A DNA stretch of 42,524 nt from SKUL01 sp964487545 (GTDB lineage: Bacteria; Bacteroidota; Bacteroidia; Flavobacteriales_D; SKUL01). Shown in pieces: positions 33,605-41,622 of this stretch. Location: positions 1-42,524 of the forward strand of contig CAZARI010000027.1 in the NCBI GenBank assembly GCA_964487545.1, in the 5' to 3' direction. The notes beneath the pieces are model-generated. The model had not been told where the DNA came from. It was given only the letters and a program-made list of their open reading frames with translations, and did not search any database. Numbering within the stretch: position 1 is the stretch's first letter; each line of letters begins with the position of its first letter. The position numbers were made by a program, and so were the translations under genes.

Positions 33605-35200
33605 TCAATTTGATGTGCGATCTACAATCACTTTCACCGACTTACCTTTTTCAAATATTTCTTCGCGAATGACTTGACCCCGGCGGCTTAAAACCCGGAA
33701 TTTCCCGTCTTTTAAACCGTTTTTATATCGGGTTTCGGATTGTACCTGACCATTGCTGTGGTAGATGGTTTCTGTGCCGTCCAGTTTTCCGTTGGCATAG
33801 CTCGTTTGGCGCCAAACCCCACTGTTCTCAAAATAGTACGACCAGTTGCCGTGTGGCCGTCCTTGGGCATACGTTCCTTCGCTAACGAGTGTTCCCTGTT
33901 CATTATAGGTTCTCCACACCCCGGTTCGGACTCCGTCGGCAAACCAGCCAGTGAGTTGAAGTTTTCCGTTGTCGTGCCAGTATTTCCATTCGCCGTCTTT
34001 CACATCCTCTTTCCAGTTGCCTTCATAAATTTTTTGTCCTCCGGGACTCCACCCGATCCATTTGCCGTGGAGTTTTCCATTCAAGAATGAGCCGATATCT
34101 TTTGCAGTGGCATCTTCATACCAAGAAGACCACTCGCCCTGTTCCAATCCTTCGGAATAACTTCCGCGCTGCAATTCATTTCCGTTTTCGAACCATGTTT
34201 TCCACTCTCCTTCCTGTAGGTTTTTCAGGTACGTTCCTTTTTTCCACATTGAGCCGTCGGGATAATAATGCAACCATTCGCCCGATTTATTTCCGTGCTC
34301 GTAGTGTCCTACGTAATTCAAACCGCCACTTTCAAACCACACTTTCCATTCGCCGTGCTGTTCGCCATCCAAAAAGTCTCCCTGCATCTCCATTTCGCCA
34401 TTTTCGCGCCACCACTTCCACAAACCGGTTTTTACACCATGGTGGTAGTTTCCAACTAAACTGGGCGTGGCGTCAGGATAAAACTCCCGATAACTTCCGT
34501 GTAGCTTGTCGTTCGCAAAATTAATCTGGCTTTGGATTTCGCCTGTTGCGTGCCAAAACACCCATTCACCCATTTTCAAGCCATTCTCATAAGCACCTTT
34601 AGACTGCGGGCTCCCCGAATTAAAGTTCTCTTCGAAGGCACCGTGTTTTAGTCCGTTTTGATATTCGTATCGCTCTTTTACAGCTCCGTTGGCGTATCGC
34701 TCCATCATGTATCCGTTACCGCCCAGGATGGTTTGTTGACCGCGCACATCATAAAACGCCATGACTAACACCGTATCTCCCTGGTAAATCTCCGTCATTT
34801 TCGGCTCGCCGGTATCGTAGAAATAATGCCATTCGCCAACCTTTTTATCATCGGTGAAATATCCCGTTTCACGCAATGCTTCATTATCAAACCACGCCTC
34901 ATATAAGCTGTCCTTTTTATTGAGAACAAAATATCCACGGTTGCTCAATACCCCGTTTTCGTGAAAGCGCAGAACTTGTCCGTGCAAGCGACCGCGAAAG
35001 AACTCGCTATCCTCCATGAGGGTTTCGTCCTCGTACCAGTATCGCCACTTGCCGTGCTCAAGTCCATCGAGGTACTGCCCCTGACTTTTCTTTATTTTTC
35101 GCTCCTGATCCCAGTAGTCGATATATGGGGAAAGTTTGGGTTGCTGCGCTGCCAGCGAAAAGCCGATTGAAAAGAGGTAGATAAAAAGGGTGAACTTCAT
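33605..35200 (-). CDS. Secreted MORN/YwqK-repeat protein
   Basis: A 531-residue exported protein made almost wholly of MORN-variant (YwqK-type) repeats. The signal peptide is MKFTLFIYLFSIGFSLAAQQ; the start at 35200 was preferred to an in-frame ATG at 35236 that adds 12 residues before it. Roughly twenty repeats of about 23 residues follow, of the form G-x-x-x-x-G-x-x-x-G-x-W-x-x-W-x-x-NG. Examples are GLEHGKWRYWYEDETLMEDS, LKMGEWVFWHATGEIQSQ and NKSGEWLHYYPDGSMWKKG. The regularity suggests an extended beta-sheet solenoid. Short C-terminal basic end; no T9SS sorting domain. Function unknown; such proteins are numerous in Bacteroidota. Confidence 0.88.
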   Translation of the reverse strand: MKFTLFIYLFSIGFSLAAQQPKLSPYIDYWDQERKIKKSQGQYLDGLEHGKWRYWYEDETLMEDSEFFRGRLHGQVLRFHENGVLSNRGYFVLNKKDSLYEAWFDNEALRETGYFTDDKKVGEWHYFYDTGEPKMTEIYQGDTVLVMAFYDVRGQQTILGGNGYMMERYANGAVKERYEYQNGLKHGAFEENFNSGSPQSKGAYENGLKMGEWVFWHATGEIQSQINFANDKLHGSYREFYPDATPSLVGNYHHGVKTGLWKWWRENGEMEMQGDFLDGEQHGEWKVWFESGGLNYVGHYEHGNKSGEWLHYYPDGSMWKKGTYLKNLQEGEWKTWFENGNELQRGSYSEGLEQGEWSSWYEDATAKDIGSFLNGKLHGKWIGWSPGGQKIYEGNWKEDVKDGEWKYWHDNGKLQLTGWFADGVRTGVWRTYNEQGTLVSEGTYAQGRPHGNWSYYFENSGVWRQTSYANGKLDGTETIYHSNGQVQSETRYKNGLKDGKFRVLSRRGQVIREEIFEKGKSVKVIVDRTSN

Positions 35201-35233
35201 GATGAAAGCGTTGAGACTGGGTTGAATTGCATT

Positions 35234-35241
35234 CAAAATTA
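35234..35241 (-). promoter_or_regulatory. Candidate -7 box for the MORN-repeat gene
   Basis: The minus strand reads TAATTTTG, fitting TAnnTTTG, 33 bases before the start at 35200. The alternative start at 35236 would fall inside this box, supporting the shorter protein. No TTG is visible at -33. Confidence 0.4.
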
Positions 35242-35300
35242 GTATTCTTCGTTCTTTATCGATTACCTTAACTTAAAGAAAGCAAAAGAAGCCTGTTAAT

Positions 35301-36221
35301 ATGTCCAAGTCTACTGTATTAATAACCGGAGGAACAGGGCTGATCGGCACTGCACTCACCGACCTGATGACGTCCCGAAATTACCGCGTTCACATCCTGA
35401 GCCGCTACCCTGAATCGACTGCGCATTCTGCGGTGAAACAATTTTACTGGAATCCGGCGAAAAACGAAATCGACGCGAATGTATTGAAAGGGGTGAGCGG
35501 AGTTGTTCATTTAGCCGGGGCCGGCATCGCCGACAAGCGATGGACAAAACGCAGAAAGCAGGAAATTATTTCGAGTCGACGCGACAGTGCTCGGCTATTA
35601 AAGGAAGCAATGGTCAAATCAGGGGGATCCTTTAAATTTTTCATTTCGGCATCGGGTGCCAATTATTACGGCACCGAAACCACCGAAAACATTTTTAAGG
35701 AAAGCGACGGAGCGGGCACCGGATTTCTTTCGGAGGTATGTGAGATCTGGGAAAAGGAATCACACGAAAACAATCCTGCTCAACGCATTGCAGTGGTTCG
35801 GACGGCGATGGTGCTGAGCAACAATGGTGGTGCATTGCCTAAATTAGCGGCCACAGTTAAACCGGGAATAGGGGCGGTGTTGGGAAGTGGAAAACAATAC
35901 AGCCCGTGGATTCACATCGACGATCTCTGTGAAATTTACTTTAAGATTGCTGTGGATGACAGCATGCGCGGGCCGTATAATGCCGTTGCAGATGAACCCG
36001 TGTCCCATGCGGAAATGATGCACGCCATAGCGGCGGCCTACCGCACTAAAATCAGATTGCCGAATATTCCGGCGTGGGCATTGAAGATTGCTTTGGGAGA
36101 AATGAGCGACATGCTGTTGAAAGGAAGCCGACTCTCCAACCAGAAACTGCACGATGCGGGTTTAGCATTTCAGTTCCCAACGTTGAAGCCTGCGCTCGAT
36201 GCGTTAATCAGGACTCCCTGA
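35301..36221 (+). CDS. TIGR01777 family epimerase-like SDR protein (YfcH/SDR39U1 type)
   Basis: A 306-residue NAD(P)-binding protein of the extended SDR superfamily. TVLITGGTGLIGTALTD carries the glycine-rich loop. VVHLAGAGIADKRWTKRRKQEI and SRRDSARLL are hallmarks of the TIGR01777 subfamily. SASGANYYG takes the place of the usual catalytic serine region. SPWIHIDDL and FQFPTLKPALDALI at the C-terminus are also characteristic. The substrate is not established for this family. Its 3' end overlaps the convergent polyprenyl synthase gene by 14 bases. Confidence 0.93.
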   Translation: MSKSTVLITGGTGLIGTALTDLMTSRNYRVHILSRYPESTAHSAVKQFYWNPAKNEIDANVLKGVSGVVHLAGAGIADKRWTKRRKQEIISSRRDSARLLKEAMVKSGGSFKFFISASGANYYGTETTENIFKESDGAGTGFLSEVCEIWEKESHENNPAQRIAVVRTAMVLSNNGGALPKLAATVKPGIGAVLGSGKQYSPWIHIDDLCEIYFKIAVDDSMRGPYNAVADEPVSHAEMMHAIAAAYRTKIRLPNIPAWALKIALGEMSDMLLKGSRLSNQKLHDAGLAFQFPTLKPALDALIRTP

Positions 36222-37182
36222 CGAGCAATATTTCGGCAAATCTGATCAGTTCACTTTTGCGTTCACTGGAAACCTTAACGGCCTTGAGGTGCTGCATGGC
36301 ATCGCTAAAGTATTCTTGCATCAGTGACTCGGTTTGGGCGCGAATAGAAAGCTCATCGAAAACCTGAAGCGTGCGGTTCACTTTGTTTTCAGCGCTCACC
36401 GATGTGCTGGCTACGAGCTTATCAAGTTCGGCCAACTGGCTTTTTCCGGCGAGCTCTCTGGCTTTGAGTAACAAGTAGGTTTTCTTGTTGGCAAGGATAT
36501 CACCTCCCACCTGTTTTCCAAATTTCTCTGTGTCGCCGTAGGCATCAAGCAGGTCGTCGCGCAGTTGAAAGGCAATTCCAATTTGTTCACCGAAACGGTA
36601 AATGTGTTCCAGATCTTCTTTGGATGCACCGGCAATAATGCCACCGATTTTAAGACTTCCTGCCAACAGCACGGATGTCTTTAATCGAATCATTTCGATG
36701 TACTCGTCGATGGCAACGCTGTTGCGATCTTCAAACTCCATATCGAATTGTTGGCCTTCACACACTTCCATAGCCGTTTGCGAGAACACGTCGAGTACCT
36801 CGGGCAATATTTTTGGATCGACCATACACATCAGTTGGTAGCCCATTACAAACATCACATCGCCCGATAGAATAGCGTGATCGGTATTCCAGACTTTGTG
36901 CACGGTTTTTTTACCTCGTCGCAGTGGCGCTTCGTCCATGATGTCGTCGTGCATCAGGGTAAAATTGTGGAACACTTCTACCCCGATGGCCGGATTAATT
37001 GCAGCGCGTATATCGCCGCCAAACATATCGCACGAACTGAGCATGAGCGCGGGTCGCATTCGTTTCCCACCAAGATCAAAAATGTATTTCACCGGATCGT
37101 AGAGTGTTCCGGATTTGATTTGGTCTACGTATAAATCGATTTCCTTTGAAATGATCAATTGTAATTCGGCGAGGGTGTGCAT
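36208..37182 (-). CDS. Polyprenyl diphosphate synthase (FPP/GGPP type)
   Basis: Condenses isopentenyl diphosphate with allylic diphosphates to give isoprenoid chains for quinones, carotenoids or lipid carriers. The 324-residue protein has both aspartate-rich motifs: DDIMD at 79-83 followed by the RRG motif, and DDLLD at 209-213 in FQLRDD. GGKRMRPAL near the N-terminus binds diphosphate. Phe74, five residues before the first motif, suggests a short or medium product, but chain length cannot be settled here. It starts 7 bases after rfbA, and the last 14 bases overlap the facing epimerase-like gene. Confidence 0.95.
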   Translation of the reverse strand: MHTLAELQLIISKEIDLYVDQIKSGTLYDPVKYIFDLGGKRMRPALMLSSCDMFGGDIRAAINPAIGVEVFHNFTLMHDDIMDEAPLRRGKKTVHKVWNTDHAILSGDVMFVMGYQLMCMVDPKILPEVLDVFSQTAMEVCEGQQFDMEFEDRNSVAIDEYIEMIRLKTSVLLAGSLKIGGIIAGASKEDLEHIYRFGEQIGIAFQLRDDLLDAYGDTEKFGKQVGGDILANKKTYLLLKARELAGKSQLAELDKLVASTSVSAENKVNRTLQVFDELSIRAQTESLMQEYFSDAMQHLKAVKVSSERKSELIRFAEILLVRES

Positions 37183-37189
37183 GTTGTAA

Positions 37190-38056
37190 TTAATGAGGAT
37201 CGATCAGGTTGAGCAGGTACTGACCGTATCCGCTCTTGGTTAGTGGTTCGGCAAGTTTGCGCAGTTGGTCAGCAGAAATAAATCCTTTGCGATAGGCCAC
37301 GCTTTCGATACAGCCGATTTGCAGTCCTTGTCGTTCTTCAATGGCCTGAACAAAATGCGAGGCCTGCATCAGCGACTCGAAGGTGCCGGTATCGAGCCAT
37401 GCAGTGCCCCGATCGAGTATGGCTACCTGCAATTCGTTGCGCTGGAGATAGGTTTTATTCACATCGGTAATTTCTAATTCACCTCGTGCACTGGGCTTTA
37501 AATTTTGCGCAATATCAATGACACTGTTGTCGTAGAAATACAATCCCGGAACGGCAAAATTTGATTTGGGTTTAATCGGCTTTTCTTCAATGGAAATAAC
37601 TTTCTGGTCGTCGTCGAATTCCACCACGCCATAGCGCTCGGGGTCGCGAACGTGATAGGCAAACACCACGCCTCCTTTGGGGTTGTTGTACTCTTCGAGT
37701 TTATCGAAGAGCCCGGAACCATAAAAGATATTATCACCGAGAACCAGGGCCACGCTATCGTCACCGATAAAATCGGCCCCAATGGTAAAAGCCTGCGCCA
37801 GTCCTTTGGGTTCGGCTTGAACGGCGTAATGAAAAGAACAACCCAGACTGCTGCCATCGCCGAGTAGTTTTTCAAAATTGGGCAGATCGTGGGGGGTTGA
37901 AATAATAAGAATTTCGCGGATTCCTGCACCCATCAATACCGAGAGTGGATAGTAAATCATCGGTTTGTTGTAGATGGGCATCAGTTGCTTGCTCACGGCC
38001 AGGGTGAGCGGATGCAGTCGTGTTCCCGAGCCTCCGGCAAGAATAATTCCTTTCAT
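37190..38056 (-). CDS. rfbA: Glucose-1-phosphate thymidylyltransferase
   Basis: First step of dTDP-rhamnose synthesis: dTTP plus glucose 1-phosphate gives dTDP-glucose. The 288-residue length is typical of RfbA. MKGIILAGGSGTRLHPLT is the nucleotide-binding loop, with the basic K-Q-x-x-P-x-YNKPM segment next. LGDNIFYGSG, the EKP motif in ISIEEKPIKPKSN, and WLDTGTFESL are also diagnostic. It overlaps the end of the upstream transporter gene by four bases (ATGA) and is followed after 7 bases by the polyprenyl synthase. It is separate from rfbB and rfbD, and rfbC is not in the window. Confidence 0.97.
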   Translation of the reverse strand: MKGIILAGGSGTRLHPLTLAVSKQLMPIYNKPMIYYPLSVLMGAGIREILIISTPHDLPNFEKLLGDGSSLGCSFHYAVQAEPKGLAQAFTIGADFIGDDSVALVLGDNIFYGSGLFDKLEEYNNPKGGVVFAYHVRDPERYGVVEFDDDQKVISIEEKPIKPKSNFAVPGLYFYDNSVIDIAQNLKPSARGELEITDVNKTYLQRNELQVAILDRGTAWLDTGTFESLMQASHFVQAIEERQGLQIGCIESVAYRKGFISADQLRKLAEPLTKSGYGQYLLNLIDPH

Positions 38057-40470
38057 GGTTGTTGGGTATTGTTTTGCTGCTCGTCTGATTTCTCAATTTT
38101 CCTCACCACGAGATCATCGAGGTCGATATCCTCTTCTTCACCCAGAATTTCGAGCAGCGGTTCGTTAAATGATTTGGTGGTGATGGCCCGTTCCAAAGTG
38201 AGCAACAAAGATGGGAGCAACACCAGATTCGATAGCATGGCCACGAGCAGGGTCATCGACACGAGAACACCGAGGGCCACGGTTCCGTCAAAGTTAGACA
38301 GCGCAAAAATTCCGAAGCCGAAAAACAACACAATGGAGGTATAGATCATGCTCACACCGGTTTCTCGCAAGGATTGAATCACGCTAAAACGAATGTCCCA
38401 TTCGCGGTGTCGTAGTTCCTGCCGGTATTTGGCTAAAAAGTGAATCGTGTCGTCGATGGTAATACCAAATGCGATACTAAATACCAAAATGGTTGAAGGC
38501 TTAATGGGGATTCCCACAAACCCCATGACGGCCGCAGTAATAAAAAGTGGGAAAAGGTTGGGAATGAGCGAAACCAATACCATGCGCCAGGATCGGAACA
38601 ACAAAAACATCACTCCCCCAATAACGATAATGGCCAGGCAAAGACTGATTAGCAGATTTTTAACCAAATAGGATGTTCCCTTTAGAAATGCCACGCTGGT
38701 TCCGGTAAGTATCACATTCATTCCGCTATCGGCAAAGATGGAATCTACCTTGGGTTGTATCATTTCCAAAAACTCATCCATTTGTTCGGTTCCTACATCG
38801 GCCATTTGTGCCGTGACGCGGGTGGTGGTTCGGGTGGAGTCGAAGAACATTCGCGCCAGGTCTGCCCCCTCTTGATATCCGGTGAGGTAGGGGGCTATAA
38901 AGCTACGTTCATTGTTGTTGATGAGCGAATAGCGGTCGGGGTTTCCGTTGTAGAAGCCCTGTTTGGCAAATTTCATCACGTCCACGATAGACAAAGATCT
39001 GCTCAACTCTTGATGCTCTGCCATCATGGACTGCAATTCATCAATTTTTCGGAGTGCCTGGGGTTGCAGTATTTGTCCGGGTTTTTCACCTTCAATCATC
39101 ACCTCAAAAGGCATCACGCCATTAAAGTGTTTTTCAAAAAAAAGCAGGTCATATAAAACCGGGTCATCTTTGGGCAGGTCATCCACCAGGTTTCCGGTGG
39201 CCTTAATTTGACTAATGCCGTATAGTGCCACTGCAAAAGCAACAATGGCAATGGTGTACACCCATCGTCGGAAGCTGGTGACCCAAACCACCAAAGCATC
39301 AACTGTATAATAGAGCCATTGACGATCGAGGTGTTTAACGTGTCGCTGTCTGGGAGCTGGTAGGAAACTAAAGGTGATGGGAATGATTAGAATGGAAAGG
39401 ATGAAAAGGCCCACAACGCTCAGCGATGCCACCACCCCAAACTGAATCAGCATTTGGCTTTGGGTAAACAGAAATGTACCAAAGCTCATGGCCGTAGTTA
39501 TGTTGGTCAGGAATGTGGCGTTGCCCACTTTTTGAATTACCCTGGCCAGTGCCTTAATCTTGTTTCCGTGACTTTTGTATTCCCGGTGAAATTTATTGAG
39601 CAGAAAAACGCCGTTTGGCACCCCAATCACAATGATCAACGGAGGTATGAGTGCCATCAGGATATTAATGCGATAATCAAACAAGGTGATAAACCCAATG
39701 GACCATACCACCGCAATGGCCACCACAGTGAGACTCACGGCCACCACTTTAAATGAGCGGAAAAACAAGAACAGTAACCCGGCAGCTACCGCGGCCGCGA
39801 GGAAGACGAATTTCAACATCTCACCCTTTACGCGCTCAGAGATAACGGTGCGGATATAGGGCAAACCACTGTAATAAACTTCCATGTGGTTTTCGCTAAA
39901 CTCTTGTCCCAGGTTTACGACCCTTTCAATGACATCGCCTCTTTCTTTGGAGTTAAACTTTTCGGCGTCTACAAAAATCATCATCAAACTCGCATAGGTA
40001 GAGTCGTTGTAGAGCAGTCCTTTATAAAAGGGCAATGACTCGATTTGCTTGCGAATAGAATCTACTTCCTGCTGGGTCTGTGGTGTATTTTGAACGAGCC
40101 GGTTCAGCTCAAATTGCTTCAGATCGGTGTTGCGCTTGAGGTCGTACATGTGGGCCACCGAAAAAATGGAATCAATGCCGCTGACCTTTCGCAGCTCGTT
40201 GCCCAGTTCGTACCACGCCCTGAAGTTGTCTACCTGATACAGTGCTTCGCCTTTTACGCCGAGCACAATGAGGTTGCCATCTTCAGCAAATAGCTGACGG
40301 AATCGGTTGTATTGAACGTTTGCCGAGTCGGTTTGAGGGAGCAAGTTGGCCGGTCGGTATTCCATGTCCACCTTGCTGGCCATGTAGCCCATAAAGATGG
40401 TGATCAGGCCGATCACTACTAAAATTGCAACACGGTAGCGGAGAATAAATCCGGAAAAAAACTGCCACAT
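38053..40470 (-). CDS. RND/MMPL-family transporter
   Basis: An 805-residue polytopic protein with the RND layout: one helix at the N-terminus (about 12-32), a large periplasmic loop, five helices (about 220-370), another single helix (about 415) with a second loop, and five more helices near 610-765. It belongs to the MMPL/Patched-like branch rather than the tripartite AcrB type, judging by length and motifs such as ALIPPLIIVIGVPNGVFLLNKFHRE and the repeat FSIAFGITIDDTIHFLAKYR. Each matches the helix-4 signature with conserved acidic residues. The C-terminus is an acidic, cytoplasmic tail. Substrate unknown; linkage to rfbA and a prenyl synthase hints at envelope lipids. Confidence 0.93.
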   Translation of the reverse strand: MWQFFSGFILRYRVAILVVIGLITIFMGYMASKVDMEYRPANLLPQTDSANVQYNRFRQLFAEDGNLIVLGVKGEALYQVDNFRAWYELGNELRKVSGIDSIFSVAHMYDLKRNTDLKQFELNRLVQNTPQTQQEVDSIRKQIESLPFYKGLLYNDSTYASLMMIFVDAEKFNSKERGDVIERVVNLGQEFSENHMEVYYSGLPYIRTVISERVKGEMLKFVFLAAAVAAGLLFLFFRSFKVVAVSLTVVAIAVVWSIGFITLFDYRINILMALIPPLIIVIGVPNGVFLLNKFHREYKSHGNKIKALARVIQKVGNATFLTNITTAMSFGTFLFTQSQMLIQFGVVASLSVVGLFILSILIIPITFSFLPAPRQRHVKHLDRQWLYYTVDALVVWVTSFRRWVYTIAIVAFAVALYGISQIKATGNLVDDLPKDDPVLYDLLFFEKHFNGVMPFEVMIEGEKPGQILQPQALRKIDELQSMMAEHQELSRSLSIVDVMKFAKQGFYNGNPDRYSLINNNERSFIAPYLTGYQEGADLARMFFDSTRTTTRVTAQMADVGTEQMDEFLEMIQPKVDSIFADSGMNVILTGTSVAFLKGTSYLVKNLLISLCLAIIVIGGVMFLLFRSWRMVLVSLIPNLFPLFITAAVMGFVGIPIKPSTILVFSIAFGITIDDTIHFLAKYRQELRHREWDIRFSVIQSLRETGVSMIYTSIVLFFGFGIFALSNFDGTVALGVLVSMTLLVAMLSNLVLLPSLLLTLERAITTKSFNEPLLEILGEEEDIDLDDLVVRKIEKSDEQQNNTQQP

Positions 40471-40674
40471 AGTTTAAAAATCGGGTGACTGCAGTTGACT
40501 TAGGTTCTGCCAGAACTGTTTCGATCGGCAAAGAAACGAAATATCGAACAGTTTAGCGGGCAAAATCAGCACCGGAAATGTTGATTGGCGTTGATACCAA
40601 CATTCAATAAGAATTTTTGTTGACTGCAATACTCCTCAGCACCTGCTTTTCAACACTGGCAGGAGGTCGAAAAT

Positions 40675-41616
40675 CTATCGTACCACTACTTTTCCTCGTG
40701 CAATTTTGAGTTCGATTCTCGCTTCTACCACATAAACGCCTGGTGAAAGATTGAGCGATAATGGAGAAAGCGCATCAAAATCTTCATGCGTTTGAACGAT
40801 CTGTCCGGCCATATTATAAATGGCAACTTCGGCTTGAGACACGAACTCTGGCGGAAGCTGCAGGTGGATTTTGTTAGTGGCGGGATTGGGGTAAATCCCC
40901 ACATTCGGCACCTCTTTTTCTTTCACATTTGAGACAATTCCGCAGGGATTGTCATCCGATCCGTATACCTGTTCATTATTCTCGCGGTAACAGGAAAAAT
41001 GTGGCAGCCAACCTCCGGGAGACTGCATAACGTTTTCTCCAAATAAGCCCTGGCTACCACCAATAGGGCCAATTCCCTCGACAATCGGACCGATAAACAT
41101 CCAGTCACTTTCCGGTTCCATTGCTTCCTCATTATACAAAGGTGAAGTGTATATCACGCGTCGCATCACACCTCCCAGCATTTCAGTAGTTACTGAGTCT
41201 ACTTCCACATAGGCTTCCAATTCCACATCTGGAAGATAGTCGAGAAATTCTGAAAGCGTTTCAGTTAAGTTCCATACATCGCCGGGTTGCGCATTAAAAT
41301 CATAGAGCATGCTCCAGCCATTCGTGGATGCTGAAAAATAAAAAACGGTATCGTTCTCTACCCGAAAATAATGGGTTCCTAAAAAAGAGTTCGAGGATTC
41401 ATCGCTCTCGAACTGACTGTCGACGACCGTAGCTGCTTTTCCTGCCAGCAGGGTGTCTCCTGTGGTATAGTACCGCAAAAAGCCACATTGAGGGTCGATG
41501 AGGCAATGAGCAGTATAATACCATTCGGAGTTTTCGGGAAACCAGGTTACTTCCTGCGCGAATGTGGAAGTGAACGAAAATAAAAATGTTGCAGTAAAGA
41601 GTATTGCTTTTTCCAT
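40675..41616 (-). CDS. Secreted protein with T9SS type A sorting domain
   Basis: A 313-residue protein with a signal peptide (MEKAILFTATFLFSFTSTFAQ). The body (about 22-220) matches no domain I recognise and contains a few cysteines. The C-terminal ~80 residues are a T9SS type A sorting domain: VGIYPNPATNKIHLQLP, then VAIYNMAGQIVQ and LSPGVYVVEARI, ending GKVVVR. It should cross the outer membrane by the type IX system. It begins 6 bases after the upstream delta-60 gene, so the two T9SS proteins are likely co-expressed. Confidence 0.88.
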   Translation of the reverse strand: MEKAILFTATFLFSFTSTFAQEVTWFPENSEWYYTAHCLIDPQCGFLRYYTTGDTLLAGKAATVVDSQFESDESSNSFLGTHYFRVENDTVFYFSASTNGWSMLYDFNAQPGDVWNLTETLSEFLDYLPDVELEAYVEVDSVTTEMLGGVMRRVIYTSPLYNEEAMEPESDWMFIGPIVEGIGPIGGSQGLFGENVMQSPGGWLPHFSCYRENNEQVYGSDDNPCGIVSNVKEKEVPNVGIYPNPATNKIHLQLPPEFVSQAEVAIYNMAGQIVQTHEDFDALSPLSLNLSPGVYVVEARIELKIARGKVVVR

Positions 41617-41622
41617 GTCGGA

